Assembly (NCBI GenBank): GCA_026414975.1
Contig: JAOAHZ010000006.1
Coordinates: 62,001-126,000 of the forward strand
Direction: 5' to 3'
Length of the DNA: 64,000 bases
Source of the DNA: Bacteroidia bacterium
Lineage (GTDB): Bacteria > Bacteroidota > Bacteroidia > SpSt-205
Shown: in pieces, positions 8,839 to 16,454 of the stretch
Numbering within the stretch: position 1 is the stretch's first letter
How the letters are laid out: each line of letters opens with the position of its first letter
Position numbers and translations under genes: made by a program
The notes under the pieces: model-generated
Database searches by the model: none
The model's input: the letters and a program-made list of their open reading frames with translations, nothing else
Told to the model about the DNA's origin: nothing

Positions 8839-9993
8839 CTATCCCACGGGTCGCAAAGCTTCTAAAGCCCGGTTCAAATAGGCGAGGGCTATTTGAATAT
8901 CGGTTTCAGTAGTGAACCGTCCTACGGAGAAGCGGAGGGTACTGCGCGCAAGCTCAGGCGATAGCCCCATCGCCAGTAAGACATGAGAAGGTTCGGGGCG
9001 AGCTGAGGTGCAAGCGGACCCTGTCGCAGCTGCTACAAGCGGGGCGCGAGCTAAGATATCAGATGCTTTAGCTCCTGGAAAGCTGATGTTCAAGGTGTTG
9101 GGGAGACGAGGAGCGCCTGAGCCGTTTATTTGAGCGAGGGGGTAGAGATGCAATAGTCCTTGAGCCAACTGGTCTCGGATTAAGGCTTGACGAGCTGACT
9201 CTTCAACTAAGTCCTTTGATACCTGTTCGTAGGCGGCTTTCATTCCTACGATGAGAGGTACAGGTAGCGTGCCGCTGCGAAGTCCCCGTTCATGTCCCCC
9301 ACCATATAAAAGCGGTTGTAAGCTCACGCGAGGTTGCCGGCGCCTGATGTATAGAGCTCCAATCCCCTTGGGTCCATAGAACTTATGAGCCGATAATACC
9401 GCTAAATCTACCTCTAAATCGGGCAGGTAAACGGGTATTTTGCCTATCGCTTGAGTCGTGTCGCATAAAAAGAGAGCACCTACTTCGTGGGCCATTTTAG
9501 CTAAGTGGGCGATGGGCTGGATGACTCCTGTCTCGTTATTAGCAAGCATGATGCAGACTAAAAGCGTATCATCTCGTAGGGCTCGCCTGAGATCATCAAG
9601 AGATACGAGACCGTTTTCATCTACGGGGAGTAGTTCAGTGATCCATCCCCGCTTTGATAGGATGCGGAGAGGGTCTAAAATAGCTTTATGTTCGGTTGAG
9701 GCGGCGAGGATGCGTCGGCGTCCTGTGGTTATATAGGCTTCGGCGATGCCGAAAAGAGCCTGATTAAGAGCCTCTGTAGCCCCGCTGGTGAATACAATCT
9801 CTTGTGAGGTTACGCCGAGGCTGCGAGCGAGAGATTCTCGGGCTTCCTCTACAGCCATCTGAGCGTCCTTCCCCCATAAGTGAGGACTGGCTGCATTCCC
9901 AAATCGCTCCGTAAAGTAAGGCAGCATAGCCTCTAAAACTTCCGGAAGGACGGGCGTCGTAGCATTGTAGTCCAAGTATACGCCTTGGCTCAT
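8839..9993 (-). CDS. Cysteine desulfurase (NifS/IscS family)
   Basis: 384 residues. PLP enzyme that takes sulfur from L-cysteine for Fe-S clusters or thiolated tRNA. Lys204 in SAHKFYGPKG is the PLP lysine. His102 in TEHKA and the NNETG motif contact the cofactor. Cys328 in GSACTSARPEPSHVL is the persulfide cysteine on the long active loop of the IscS/NifS group. No iscU, sufE or thiI lies nearby, so the acceptor is unknown. It is the last gene of the SiaB/SiaC operon, overlapping the coiled-coil gene by 4 bp. Confidence 0.94.
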   Translation of the reverse strand: MSQGVYLDYNATTPVLPEVLEAMLPYFTERFGNAASPHLWGKDAQMAVEEARESLARSLGVTSQEIVFTSGATEALNQALFGIAEAYITTGRRRILAASTEHKAILDPLRILSKRGWITELLPVDENGLVSLDDLRRALRDDTLLVCIMLANNETGVIQPIAHLAKMAHEVGALFLCDTTQAIGKIPVYLPDLEVDLAVLSAHKFYGPKGIGALYIRRRQPRVSLQPLLYGGGHERGLRSGTLPVPLIVGMKAAYEQVSKDLVEESARQALIRDQLAQGLLHLYPLAQINGSGAPRLPNTLNISFPGAKASDILARAPLVAAATGSACTSARPEPSHVLLAMGLSPELARSTLRFSVGRFTTETDIQIALAYLNRALEALRPVG

Positions 9994-10535
9994 TTGGGGG
10001 GAACAGTGCGGCTCAAAAGTGATTCAACAAATTCCTCCAGAGGTTTGAAAGCTAAAGCCACTAGGGCTTTGAGTCCAAAGGAGATGAAATTAGCCCACTG
10101 GCTAGTAGCATCTGAAGCGCTCCGCTCTATGTAGTACTCTATGAGCTCTGTAATCATGAATATCACTATAGCACTTAGCCCGAGTACGGTGAGGGCTCGG
10201 CGGCGACGCTGGCTTTCTTGGAGAGCGTCTAAGGTTTCTTGAAGCTCTCTGTTCTTTTCACGAAGTTGGAGATTGTAGTGTGCGATCTCTTCATTCTTCT
10301 GGGCAAGTTCTTCGTTAGCGGCTCGGAGTTTAGCTTGTAGGCGATCGCCCATGCGGACCAATAGCCGAGCATCCCGCAGTAAGGATTCATAATACACCCG
10401 TATCTCCTCTAACCTGAGACGAAACTCAGAGTCATCGGGTAGCTCGTTTATCCAGGTTCGTAGTTTTTCTGCCCCGGCTTCTTCTCGCTCAAAACTAACG
10501 CTGATTGGCTGAGTTGCGTCTCGCCGGTCCTTCAT
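9990..10535 (-). CDS. Coiled-coil protein with two C-terminal membrane segments
   Basis: 181 residues. A long charged coiled coil (about residues 40-115, rich in heptads such as LQAKLRAANEELAQKNEEIAHYNLQLREKNRELQE) is followed by two hydrophobic helices (ALTVLGLSAIVIFMITELIEYY and WANFISFGLKALVALAF). No enzymatic domain. It sits in an overlapping cassette after the SiaB-like kinase and SiaC-like phosphoprotein, a position held in Pseudomonas by the diguanylate cyclase SiaD. I infer, without direct evidence, that it is the membrane-bound target or scaffold of that switch. Confidence 0.7.
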   Translation of the reverse strand: MKDRRDATQPISVSFEREEAGAEKLRTWINELPDDSEFRLRLEEIRVYYESLLRDARLLVRMGDRLQAKLRAANEELAQKNEEIAHYNLQLREKNRELQETLDALQESQRRRRALTVLGLSAIVIFMITELIEYYIERSASDATSQWANFISFGLKALVALAFKPLEEFVESLLSRTVPPK

Positions 10536-10939
10536 TCATTCACCGGAACGAGCTCGAAGGGCACCCGAACGGCCGCTTGATAGTCTAATCCCGCATCTTC
10601 CATTTCAGAATCTTCCTTCAGATAAATCCAGCGGATTTGTACGGGCTGACCCTTTTCATGAAGCGACTCAAATAGGCGAAACAAATCCAGCAAAACTTTA
10701 GCTGTGCTGGTATTGAAATATTCCAGCTTGACCTCTACTGTAAGTGTATCTGACGAGGGGGTATGCTTACTTGCCCAGTTCTGTACCCACTGCAAGACAG
10801 GACCATAAAATTTGAGAGAGTTTTCAGGATAAGAATTGCCTCCTATGAAGAAGTGCCGAGCAGCTGGATCAAACCGAATCTCCGGCGTGGTAAAGGTCGG
10901 CTCAATAATCAGCTTCTCAGAAGTTGTCAGATCACTCAT
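10532..10939 (-). CDS. SiaC-family regulatory phosphoprotein (DUF1987)
   Basis: 135 residues. Family landmarks are TFTTPEIRFDPAARHFFIGGNSYPENSLKFYGPVLQWVQNW, then VKLEYFNTSTAKVLLDLFRLFE. The Ser/Thr cluster in YFNTSTAK matches the region phosphorylated in Pseudomonas SiaC. In that system SiaB phosphorylates and a PP2C phosphatase (SiaA) dephosphorylates SiaC, which controls a partner protein. The SiaB-like gene is 4 bp upstream. A SpoIIE-type phosphatase and a second SiaC-like gene are elsewhere in this window. Confidence 0.88.
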   Translation of the reverse strand: MSDLTTSEKLIIEPTFTTPEIRFDPAARHFFIGGNSYPENSLKFYGPVLQWVQNWASKHTPSSDTLTVEVKLEYFNTSTAKVLLDLFRLFESLHEKGQPVQIRWIYLKEDSEMEDAGLDYQAAVRVPFELVPVNE

Positions 10940-10943
10940 AGGC

Positions 10944-11444
10944 TTAGAGTAGGAAAGTTGCTTTGATAGTGAACCAACTGTATTCCCCTTCAGCAGGCAT
11001 CAGCTCGTGCTCAAAGGAATCTGATTTGAAGAGTACCTGCACAATCCCCAAGCCCGCTCCTCCAATGTCTGAATAAGAACCTTCAGTCAGTGTGTTGTAG
11101 TAGAGCCTCTCTAACTCCTCTCGGGGCATTTGTATTAAGTTACGCAGATAAGCGTGTAGAAAAAACTCTTGGCTACAGTGAATGAGATTTTTAGCGATTA
11201 GTACAAAGCCTTGGTCGGAGCGGCTAAGCATAAGGAGGGGGGGATATTTTTCATCTACCGCAGCATATCGGATGATGTTCTGCGCCACTTCTATTAGGGA
11301 GGACACAATGCGCCGGCGCAGAGGCGGCTTAGCACCTTCTTTTTGTAGGGCTTTATCAGCCGTATGGACAAGGAGAGGCAAAACCTCCATATCCAGAGGC
11401 CCTTCATGCCTAAAAAGAAGGCGATGTTCATAAGACACGGTCAT
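10944..11444 (-). CDS. SiaB-family protein kinase (HATPase-like)
   Basis: 166 residues. It resembles the GHKL-fold SiaB kinases that phosphorylate SiaC: an N-box-like helix (SLIEVAQNIIRYA) with the Asn expected to bind Mg-ATP, and a glycine-rich ATP-lid motif (SDIGGAGLGIVQ). The longer frame starts at 11507, but ATG 11444 is preferred because a TACCTTTG element (11469-11462) lies inside the extension, 17 nt upstream. First gene of the operon running to the cysteine desulfurase. Confidence 0.82.
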   Translation of the reverse strand: MTVSYEHRLLFRHEGPLDMEVLPLLVHTADKALQKEGAKPPLRRRIVSSLIEVAQNIIRYAAVDEKYPPLLMLSRSDQGFVLIAKNLIHCSQEFFLHAYLRNLIQMPREELERLYYNTLTEGSYSDIGGAGLGIVQVLFKSDSFEHELMPAEGEYSWFTIKATFLL

Positions 11445-11461
11445 GCAAAGGACGTCCAGAG

Positions 11462-11469
11462 CAAAGGTA
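11462..11469 (-). promoter_or_regulatory. Promoter -7 element of the SiaB-like operon
   Basis: TACCTTTG on the minus strand, 17 nt before ATG 11444. This is a longer gap than at most genes here, so a short leader is expected. Confidence 0.5.
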
Positions 11470-11484
11470 TAGAAAAAGTCCTGT

Positions 11485-13044
11485 CTAAGGCGACACAGCC
11501 AATCCATAACCTACGAGAGCAAATTCTCGGATAGCCTCTATCTGAAAGGTAGGGATCTGCAGGACGTATAGCTTGGCGGGAAATCCTGCAATACCCCCTA
11601 TGTAGTGATGAGGAGGATCTGTTCCTGCTAAGTTTTCAAAGGAAAGTAAAAGCTGCCGCCTTACAGGGTCTGCGCCGATTCCTCTTGGCAGGTGACCAGT
11701 CCCATAGATATGTGTTAGGAGTCGTAAGGTATTTACATCTATCACAGCCACAGCGCCAAGTTTATCACCTTGAAGGGCGGGGGCTTGGGCTTTTAGACAG
11801 GCAACATACAGCAGCCCATCCTGATACACCATCAGTTTAGGAGCTATAGCGGTCGGTATAACCGCTATGAGACTGTCATTTGACTGACGGAAGACGCGCA
11901 CTTCATTAGAGGCATCGCAGCTCACGAAATAATATTGTCCCGAAGGCTCTGATACGATCTGATAAGGTCCCCAACGATTATCTACGCGAGGTATCAAACC
12001 AGGAGCTAACGGTATCTGCTCAAAGTCTATAAATCGCTGGCGGTCGGAGCTGATCTCTATCTTCGCAAGGTAATTGCCTGCATTCGCTGTTACATAAGCG
12101 TAGCGGAAATCAGGTGTAATCCACAATCCATGAGGCCGAGCGATAATCTGTCCGCCCGGGTCTTGGAGCACATCCAAAACCTGCATAGATAAGGCATCAA
12201 TCAGGGTGAGCTTCACAGGGGATACATCGGTGAAATGGGTGATGATGGCGTAGCGTCCATCTGAACTAAACTCTATGTGGGCGGGGTCAGGTCCGACTTC
12301 CACGCGGCCCACCTTCTCGTATGTATCCGTTCGGTATTTCTCTACGGCGCTGCCTGCGATGAGAGTTACATAGAAGTATTGCTTATCGGGTGAAAGCTGA
12401 ATGTAGTGAGGGCTTTCTATTTGGCCGGGTCGCACTCCGACAGGGATTTGAGCTAAGAGGTGATAAGTGTCTAAATCAAAAACAGCCACTACATCGCTTC
12501 CCGCAGCGCAAATGAAGACTTTGCGCCGATGGGAACTCAACCGCTCCTCCCAAGGACGGCGTCCCCTTGCATTGAGAGCGCCTTGAGCTATCCAGCTTCG
12601 CAGGGTCTCTATTTCCTCCCGGGATAGAAGATTGGAACTATCGGGATTAGGAGGAGGACACAAGGGTTGAAAGGTAGGACCCAAGTCTGAATAGCGATTG
12701 ACTTTCCACAAAAGGTGAGACCACTGCGCATCCCCCGGAACGACCAGGGGTACTTCGCGACTGGGTCCGTAGAAAAGGCTATCCCAGCGTGCCAAGTTTA
12801 GGGTATTGGATTGAGCGGGTGTCCCTGTAGGAGTTGAACCTCCATGGTGCGAAGGGGGAGCTGGCTGGCGGGCGCTACTGTGGCAGCCAGCGCAGCGCCG
12901 AACAAGAATCCTCGCTACTGGCTCCGGATACTGGCTCTCAAGCTCTAAAGGCAGCACTTCTACTCTCGTGCAGCTCCAGAGTAGAAGGAAGGATAGGGCG
13001 GCTCTCACCGAAAGTAAATATACGACTCCTCGGCGCCAATCCAA
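11485..13044 (-). CDS. Lipoprotein with c-type heme domain and YncE-like beta-propeller
   Basis: 519 residues. The signal ends in SFLLLWSC, a lipobox. One heme site, CAGCH, lies in an N-terminal cytochrome-like domain (about residues 40-155). A seven-bladed-type propeller of YncE/40-residue repeats follows, for example KVFICAAGSDVVAVFDLDTYHLLAQIPVGVRPGQIESPHYIQLSPD. Such fusions are periplasmic or surface proteins linked to electron transfer or substrate binding; the substrate is unknown. The start is uncertain: TTG 13044, or GTG 13008 (MRAALSFLLLWSC), which gives a cleaner signal peptide. It faces away from the tRNA pair and the multiheme gene. Confidence 0.82.
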   Translation of the reverse strand: MDWRRGVVYLLSVRAALSFLLLWSCTRVEVLPLELESQYPEPVARILVRRCAGCHSSARQPAPPSHHGGSTPTGTPAQSNTLNLARWDSLFYGPSREVPLVVPGDAQWSHLLWKVNRYSDLGPTFQPLCPPPNPDSSNLLSREEIETLRSWIAQGALNARGRRPWEERLSSHRRKVFICAAGSDVVAVFDLDTYHLLAQIPVGVRPGQIESPHYIQLSPDKQYFYVTLIAGSAVEKYRTDTYEKVGRVEVGPDPAHIEFSSDGRYAIITHFTDVSPVKLTLIDALSMQVLDVLQDPGGQIIARPHGLWITPDFRYAYVTANAGNYLAKIEISSDRQRFIDFEQIPLAPGLIPRVDNRWGPYQIVSEPSGQYYFVSCDASNEVRVFRQSNDSLIAVIPTAIAPKLMVYQDGLLYVACLKAQAPALQGDKLGAVAVIDVNTLRLLTHIYGTGHLPRGIGADPVRRQLLLSFENLAGTDPPHHYIGGIAGFPAKLYVLQIPTFQIEAIREFALVGYGLAVSP

Positions 13045-13053
13045 ATCATGCCT

Positions 13054-13061
13054 TATCTTTG
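13054..13061 (+). promoter_or_regulatory. Promoter -7 element of the tRNA-Val/tRNA-Thr unit
   Basis: TATCTTTG ending 8 nt before the mature tRNA-Val 5' end. This is a useful calibration point for the element, since the RNA start is fixed by the acceptor stem. Confidence 0.75.
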
Positions 13062-13069
13062 CGGTGTGC

Positions 13070-13143
13070 GGGAACTTAGCTCAGGGGTTTAGAGCGCCTG
13101 CCTTACAAGCAGGAGGTCGGTGGTTCAAATCCACCAGTTCCCA
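13070..13143 (+). tRNA. tRNA-Val (anticodon TAC)
   Basis: Cloverleaf with acceptor stem GGGAACT pairing AGTTCCC, discriminator A13143, anticodon stem CCTGC/GCAGG around loop CTTACAA, and T-arm GGTGG/CCACC around TTCAAAT. CCA is not encoded. Confidence 0.97.
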
Positions 13144-13144
13144 C

Positions 13145-13216
13145 GCCATCTTAGCTCAGCGGTAGAGCAGCTGATTCGTAATCAGCAGGTCGGCGGTTCG
13201 AATCCGCCAGATGGCT
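13145..13216 (+). tRNA. tRNA-Thr (anticodon CGT)
   Basis: Acceptor stem GCCATCT pairs AGATGGC, discriminator T13216. Anticodon stem GCTGA/TCAGC surrounds loop TTCGTAA, and the T-loop is TTCGAAT. One base separates it from tRNA-Val, so both come from one transcript. CCA is not encoded. The next gene starts at 13218. Confidence 0.97.
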
Positions 13217-13217
13217 C

Positions 13218-14891
13218 GTGCGGTGGAGCCTGCCGCTGTTAGCTATCGGGTTGGCTCTGTATGTGTCTTGTCAGGGCGCACCTGAGTCAGTCAATTCCTC
13301 CTCTCCTTTATATGTTGGCGATGTGGTATGTCAAAGTTGTCATGCTGATATAAGTCGTGCTTATGCTTCTACATGGAAAGCGCACTCTCTTTTGCCCATC
13401 ACTCCGGACATAGAGCGCATAGAGGACTTCACTCAGCCAGCGGTATACGACCCGCACTTGAACCTGTTTTATCGGGCGGTTTGGGAGGATAATTCACTTG
13501 TTCTATACGAGTACCGTCGGCGGGGTCAAGACACTATCTACCTCCGCAAGGAACGGCTGGATTTTGTGATAGGGTCCGGGCATCAGACCCGCTCTTACCT
13601 TTTATGGCGAAATAGATTTCTCTATGAGGCTCCGCTTACTTGGTATGCGCTTCCCCGCAAATGGGACCTTTCCCCAGGTTATGCAGAAGGCCGAAACAGC
13701 CGTTTCAGTCGCGAGATACAGCCTTCCTGCTTAGCTTGCCATGCTAGTGGTTGGGTGCCCATCCCTTGGACCTATAATCGCTATGAAGCCGTGGGGGGGC
13801 CCCTTGGTTGTGAGAGCTGTCATGGTCCAGGGAGCCTACATGTAAAAAATCCATCCGACTCGGCCTACCACTGGAGCCGATGGCACCCTCTGCGTCAAAT
13901 GGACGTATGCAGCCGCTGTCATTTGGAAGGTATAGCGGTAGAAAAGCGGTCTGGATGGCGACCGGGTGATACCTTGGCCAGCTATTGGGCTATCTTCTTG
14001 CCAGAAAGGCCTGAGTTGGGGCGTTTTGGCATCGCTTCTCATGTAGAGCGTCTTCTACGCTCAGCTTGCTATCAAAAGGGAGGAGCTACTTGTAGCAGTT
14101 GTCATAATCCCCATCCTCTCAAGCCTGTGCCCTCCTACGAGGCTCGCTGCCTGAGCTGTCATACGAAAGGATGCTCAAATCCTACTCATCCTACGACCCA
14201 GTGCATAACCTGCCATATGCCCAAAGGCGAATCCAGCGATATACCTCACACACGATTTACAGACCATTATATCCGCGTGGTGCGCTCTTCAGCGCCTTCT
14301 CCCCCTGTTTTCCAGCCGCGCCTCTTATGTGCTACAGAGCCTGCACCTGATTCAGCTCTGGTAGGGGAGGCCTACTTACAATGGTACAGTGAAGAGAACC
14401 CTGCGCCTTGGGTACTCCAAGAGGCGGTGCGGATTTTGGCTCATCATGGGCTGCCCAAAGCTCAAGCGAAAGCCTCTCTTCTCAAGGGGCAGCCTCAAGC
14501 TGGACTTCTCGCCGCGGAAAAGGCCTTAGGCCAAGATACCACACTGCAACTTTTGGAGTTATACAGCTATCTCTTGGAAATGAGCGGTCAGTTTGACAAA
14601 GCACTGAAGACATGGGCTGAGCTTGCTCGGCGTGCTCCAGCCTATCCAGAAGCGCTGTTTCGCTGGGTGGTTTTGGCCTACCAGCTTAAGCGGCTTAGTG
14701 CTGGGGAGGCTTATGAGAGGTTCCAAGTTCTCCTTAGAGAACAGCCGTGGAATCCACAGTTTCATTACAACGCTGCGGTCGTAGCCGGCGCGCTGGGGCG
14801 ATTGGGAGAGGCTAAAGCCCACCTTCAAGCGGCCCTTCGGTATGATCCTGACTACAAACTCGCCGCAGAAGCCCTCAACCGCCTGCCTTAG
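13218..14891 (+). CDS. Heptaheme c-type cytochrome lipoprotein with C-terminal TPRs
   Basis: 557 residues. MRWSLPLLAIGLALYVSC is a lipoprotein signal, acylated at Cys18. Seven CxxCH heme sites begin at residues 38, 171, 198, 231, 292, 311 and 329, in an arrangement like the cytochrome c554/multiheme family. Residues from about 385 to the end form TPR helices (ALKTWAELARRAPAYPEALFRWVVLA and FHYNAAVVAGALGRLGEAKAHLQAAL). Likely an electron carrier or redox enzyme facing the periplasm or cell surface; the redox partner is unknown. The GTG start is one base after the tRNA-Thr discriminator, and the signal peptide leaves no good alternative start. Confidence 0.88.
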   Translation: MRWSLPLLAIGLALYVSCQGAPESVNSSSPLYVGDVVCQSCHADISRAYASTWKAHSLLPITPDIERIEDFTQPAVYDPHLNLFYRAVWEDNSLVLYEYRRRGQDTIYLRKERLDFVIGSGHQTRSYLLWRNRFLYEAPLTWYALPRKWDLSPGYAEGRNSRFSREIQPSCLACHASGWVPIPWTYNRYEAVGGPLGCESCHGPGSLHVKNPSDSAYHWSRWHPLRQMDVCSRCHLEGIAVEKRSGWRPGDTLASYWAIFLPERPELGRFGIASHVERLLRSACYQKGGATCSSCHNPHPLKPVPSYEARCLSCHTKGCSNPTHPTTQCITCHMPKGESSDIPHTRFTDHYIRVVRSSAPSPPVFQPRLLCATEPAPDSALVGEAYLQWYSEENPAPWVLQEAVRILAHHGLPKAQAKASLLKGQPQAGLLAAEKALGQDTTLQLLELYSYLLEMSGQFDKALKTWAELARRAPAYPEALFRWVVLAYQLKRLSAGEAYERFQVLLREQPWNPQFHYNAAVVAGALGRLGEAKAHLQAALRYDPDYKLAAEALNRLP

Positions 14892-14899
14892 AAATTCCT

Positions 14900-14907
14900 T
14901 ACCTTCG
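14900..14907 (+). promoter_or_regulatory. Promoter -7 element of lpd
   Basis: TACCTTCG ending 4 nt before GTG 14912, just after the cytochrome stop codon. Confidence 0.6.
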
Positions 14908-14911
14908 CTTG

Positions 14912-16309
14912 GTGCAGCGTTATGATCTGGTCGTGATTGGCAGTGGGCCCGGTGGCTATGTAGCAGCTATTCGGGCGGCTCAGTTAGGGCTCTCAGTTGC
15001 TTTAGTGGAGCGCTATCCCACCTTGGGGGGTACCTGCCTCAATGTAGGCTGTATCCCTTCCAAGGCTTTACTGGATTCCTCTGAGCACTACTATAACGCT
15101 CAAAAGCACTTCGCCGACCATGGCATCTTAGTAGAAAAAATGGCCCTAAACTGGGAAAAAATGATGGCCCGCAAGGCTCAAGTGGTCAAGCAGACAGTAG
15201 GTGGCTTGGAGTATCTGATGAAGAAGAACAAGATTGAGGTCTTTCACGGTCATGGGCGGTTCGTGTCAGCTAATGAAGTGGCTGTAGATGGCGGTCCCAC
15301 CCTCTATGGTAAAGCCATTGTCATCGCCACAGGGTCCAAGCCAGCCGATCTGCCCCACATCCTCATAGATAAAAGACGCATCATTACCTCTACGGAGGCA
15401 TTGAGCTTAGGCGAGATACCCAAACGCCTGGTCATTATTGGCGGGGGAGTTATAGGCGTAGAGATGGCTTCTATCTATGGACGGCTGGGGACTGAGCTAA
15501 CTGTGATAGAATACATGGATCGGCTCTTACCCGGTATGGATGCGGATGCAGCCGAAGAGACTCGCCGCCTCCTCTCAGGCGATTACGGAGCCAAAATTCT
15601 TTTAGGCTATACCGCTCAACGAGCGGAGGTAGGAGAGGGGGGGGTTCGGATTGTAGCTGAACCCCGTAAAGGAGGGGAGCCTGTCATCGTAGAGGCAGAT
15701 TATGCGCTGGTAGCTGTAGGGCGGCGCCCTTACACGCAAGGGTTAGAGTTAGAAAAGGCAGGACTCTCTACGGATGAGCGGGGTCGTATCCCCGTTAATG
15801 CGCATCTTCAAACTGCCGTCCCGCACATCTACGCTATTGGTGATGTGATTCATGGACCTATGTTGGCGCATAAGGCGTCCGAAGATGGGGTCTTCGTAGC
15901 TGAGCAGCTTGCTGGACGTCGTCCTCATTTAGATTATCTGCAGGTGCCTTCAGTCGTGTATATATGGCCCGAGGTAGCAGGAGTAGGGTATACCGAAGAC
16001 ATGTTAGAAAAGGAGGGGCGTGCTTACCGAGTGGGTAAGTTTCCCTATCGGGCGTCGGGGCGGGCTCGAGCGGCTCACGAGAGCCGGGGCTTTGTCAAGG
16101 TGATAGCCGATGCAAAAACCGACCTACTCTTGGGTATGCATATCGTAGGGCCTCGCGCTGCTGATCTTATTGGTATAGGTGTAGCCGGTTTGGCTTATGG
16201 GGCTTCGGCTGAGGACATATTTCGCTTGCCTTTGGCTCATCCTACCTTCAGCGAGGCTCTCAAAGAGGCGGCTCTGGCGGCTTCTGAAGGCGCTTCCATT
16301 CATCTGTGA
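14912..16309 (+). CDS. lpd: Dihydrolipoamide dehydrogenase
   Basis: 465 residues. E3 flavoprotein that reoxidises dihydrolipoamide of 2-oxoacid dehydrogenase or glycine cleavage complexes with NAD+. FAD-binding GSGPGGYVAAI, redox disulfide Cys42/Cys47 in GGTCLNVGCIPSK, NAD-binding IGGGVIGVEMASIYGRLG, and the C-terminal catalytic His-Glu motif in LAHPTFSEALKEA are all present. GTG 14912 is favoured over TTG 14909 because it lies the usual 4 nt after the TACCTTCG element. No E1 or E2 gene is adjacent. Confidence 0.96.
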   Translation: MQRYDLVVIGSGPGGYVAAIRAAQLGLSVALVERYPTLGGTCLNVGCIPSKALLDSSEHYYNAQKHFADHGILVEKMALNWEKMMARKAQVVKQTVGGLEYLMKKNKIEVFHGHGRFVSANEVAVDGGPTLYGKAIVIATGSKPADLPHILIDKRRIITSTEALSLGEIPKRLVIIGGGVIGVEMASIYGRLGTELTVIEYMDRLLPGMDADAAEETRRLLSGDYGAKILLGYTAQRAEVGEGGVRIVAEPRKGGEPVIVEADYALVAVGRRPYTQGLELEKAGLSTDERGRIPVNAHLQTAVPHIYAIGDVIHGPMLAHKASEDGVFVAEQLAGRRPHLDYLQVPSVVYIWPEVAGVGYTEDMLEKEGRAYRVGKFPYRASGRARAAHESRGFVKVIADAKTDLLLGMHIVGPRAADLIGIGVAGLAYGASAEDIFRLPLAHPTFSEALKEAALAASEGASIHL

Positions 16310-16454
16310 GAACCAAAAGGCGGCGTTGGATTGTGCGAAGTGCTTGTAGGGGTGGGTCCCCCGAGCTTTTAGGAGGTGAGATAGCTGTTAGCCCTTTCTC
16401 AAAAAGGGGTACAGGTCCTTTTGGGGATATACCTTTACTTTGAGAGGGCTAAAG
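16310..16454 (+). other. Intergenic region with probable kynureninase promoter
   Basis: 145 bp between lpd and kynU. It holds a promoter-like TACCTTTA at 16430-16437, one mismatch from the consensus, 17 nt before ATG 16455. The rest shows no ORF, RNA gene or clear hairpin. Confidence 0.5.
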
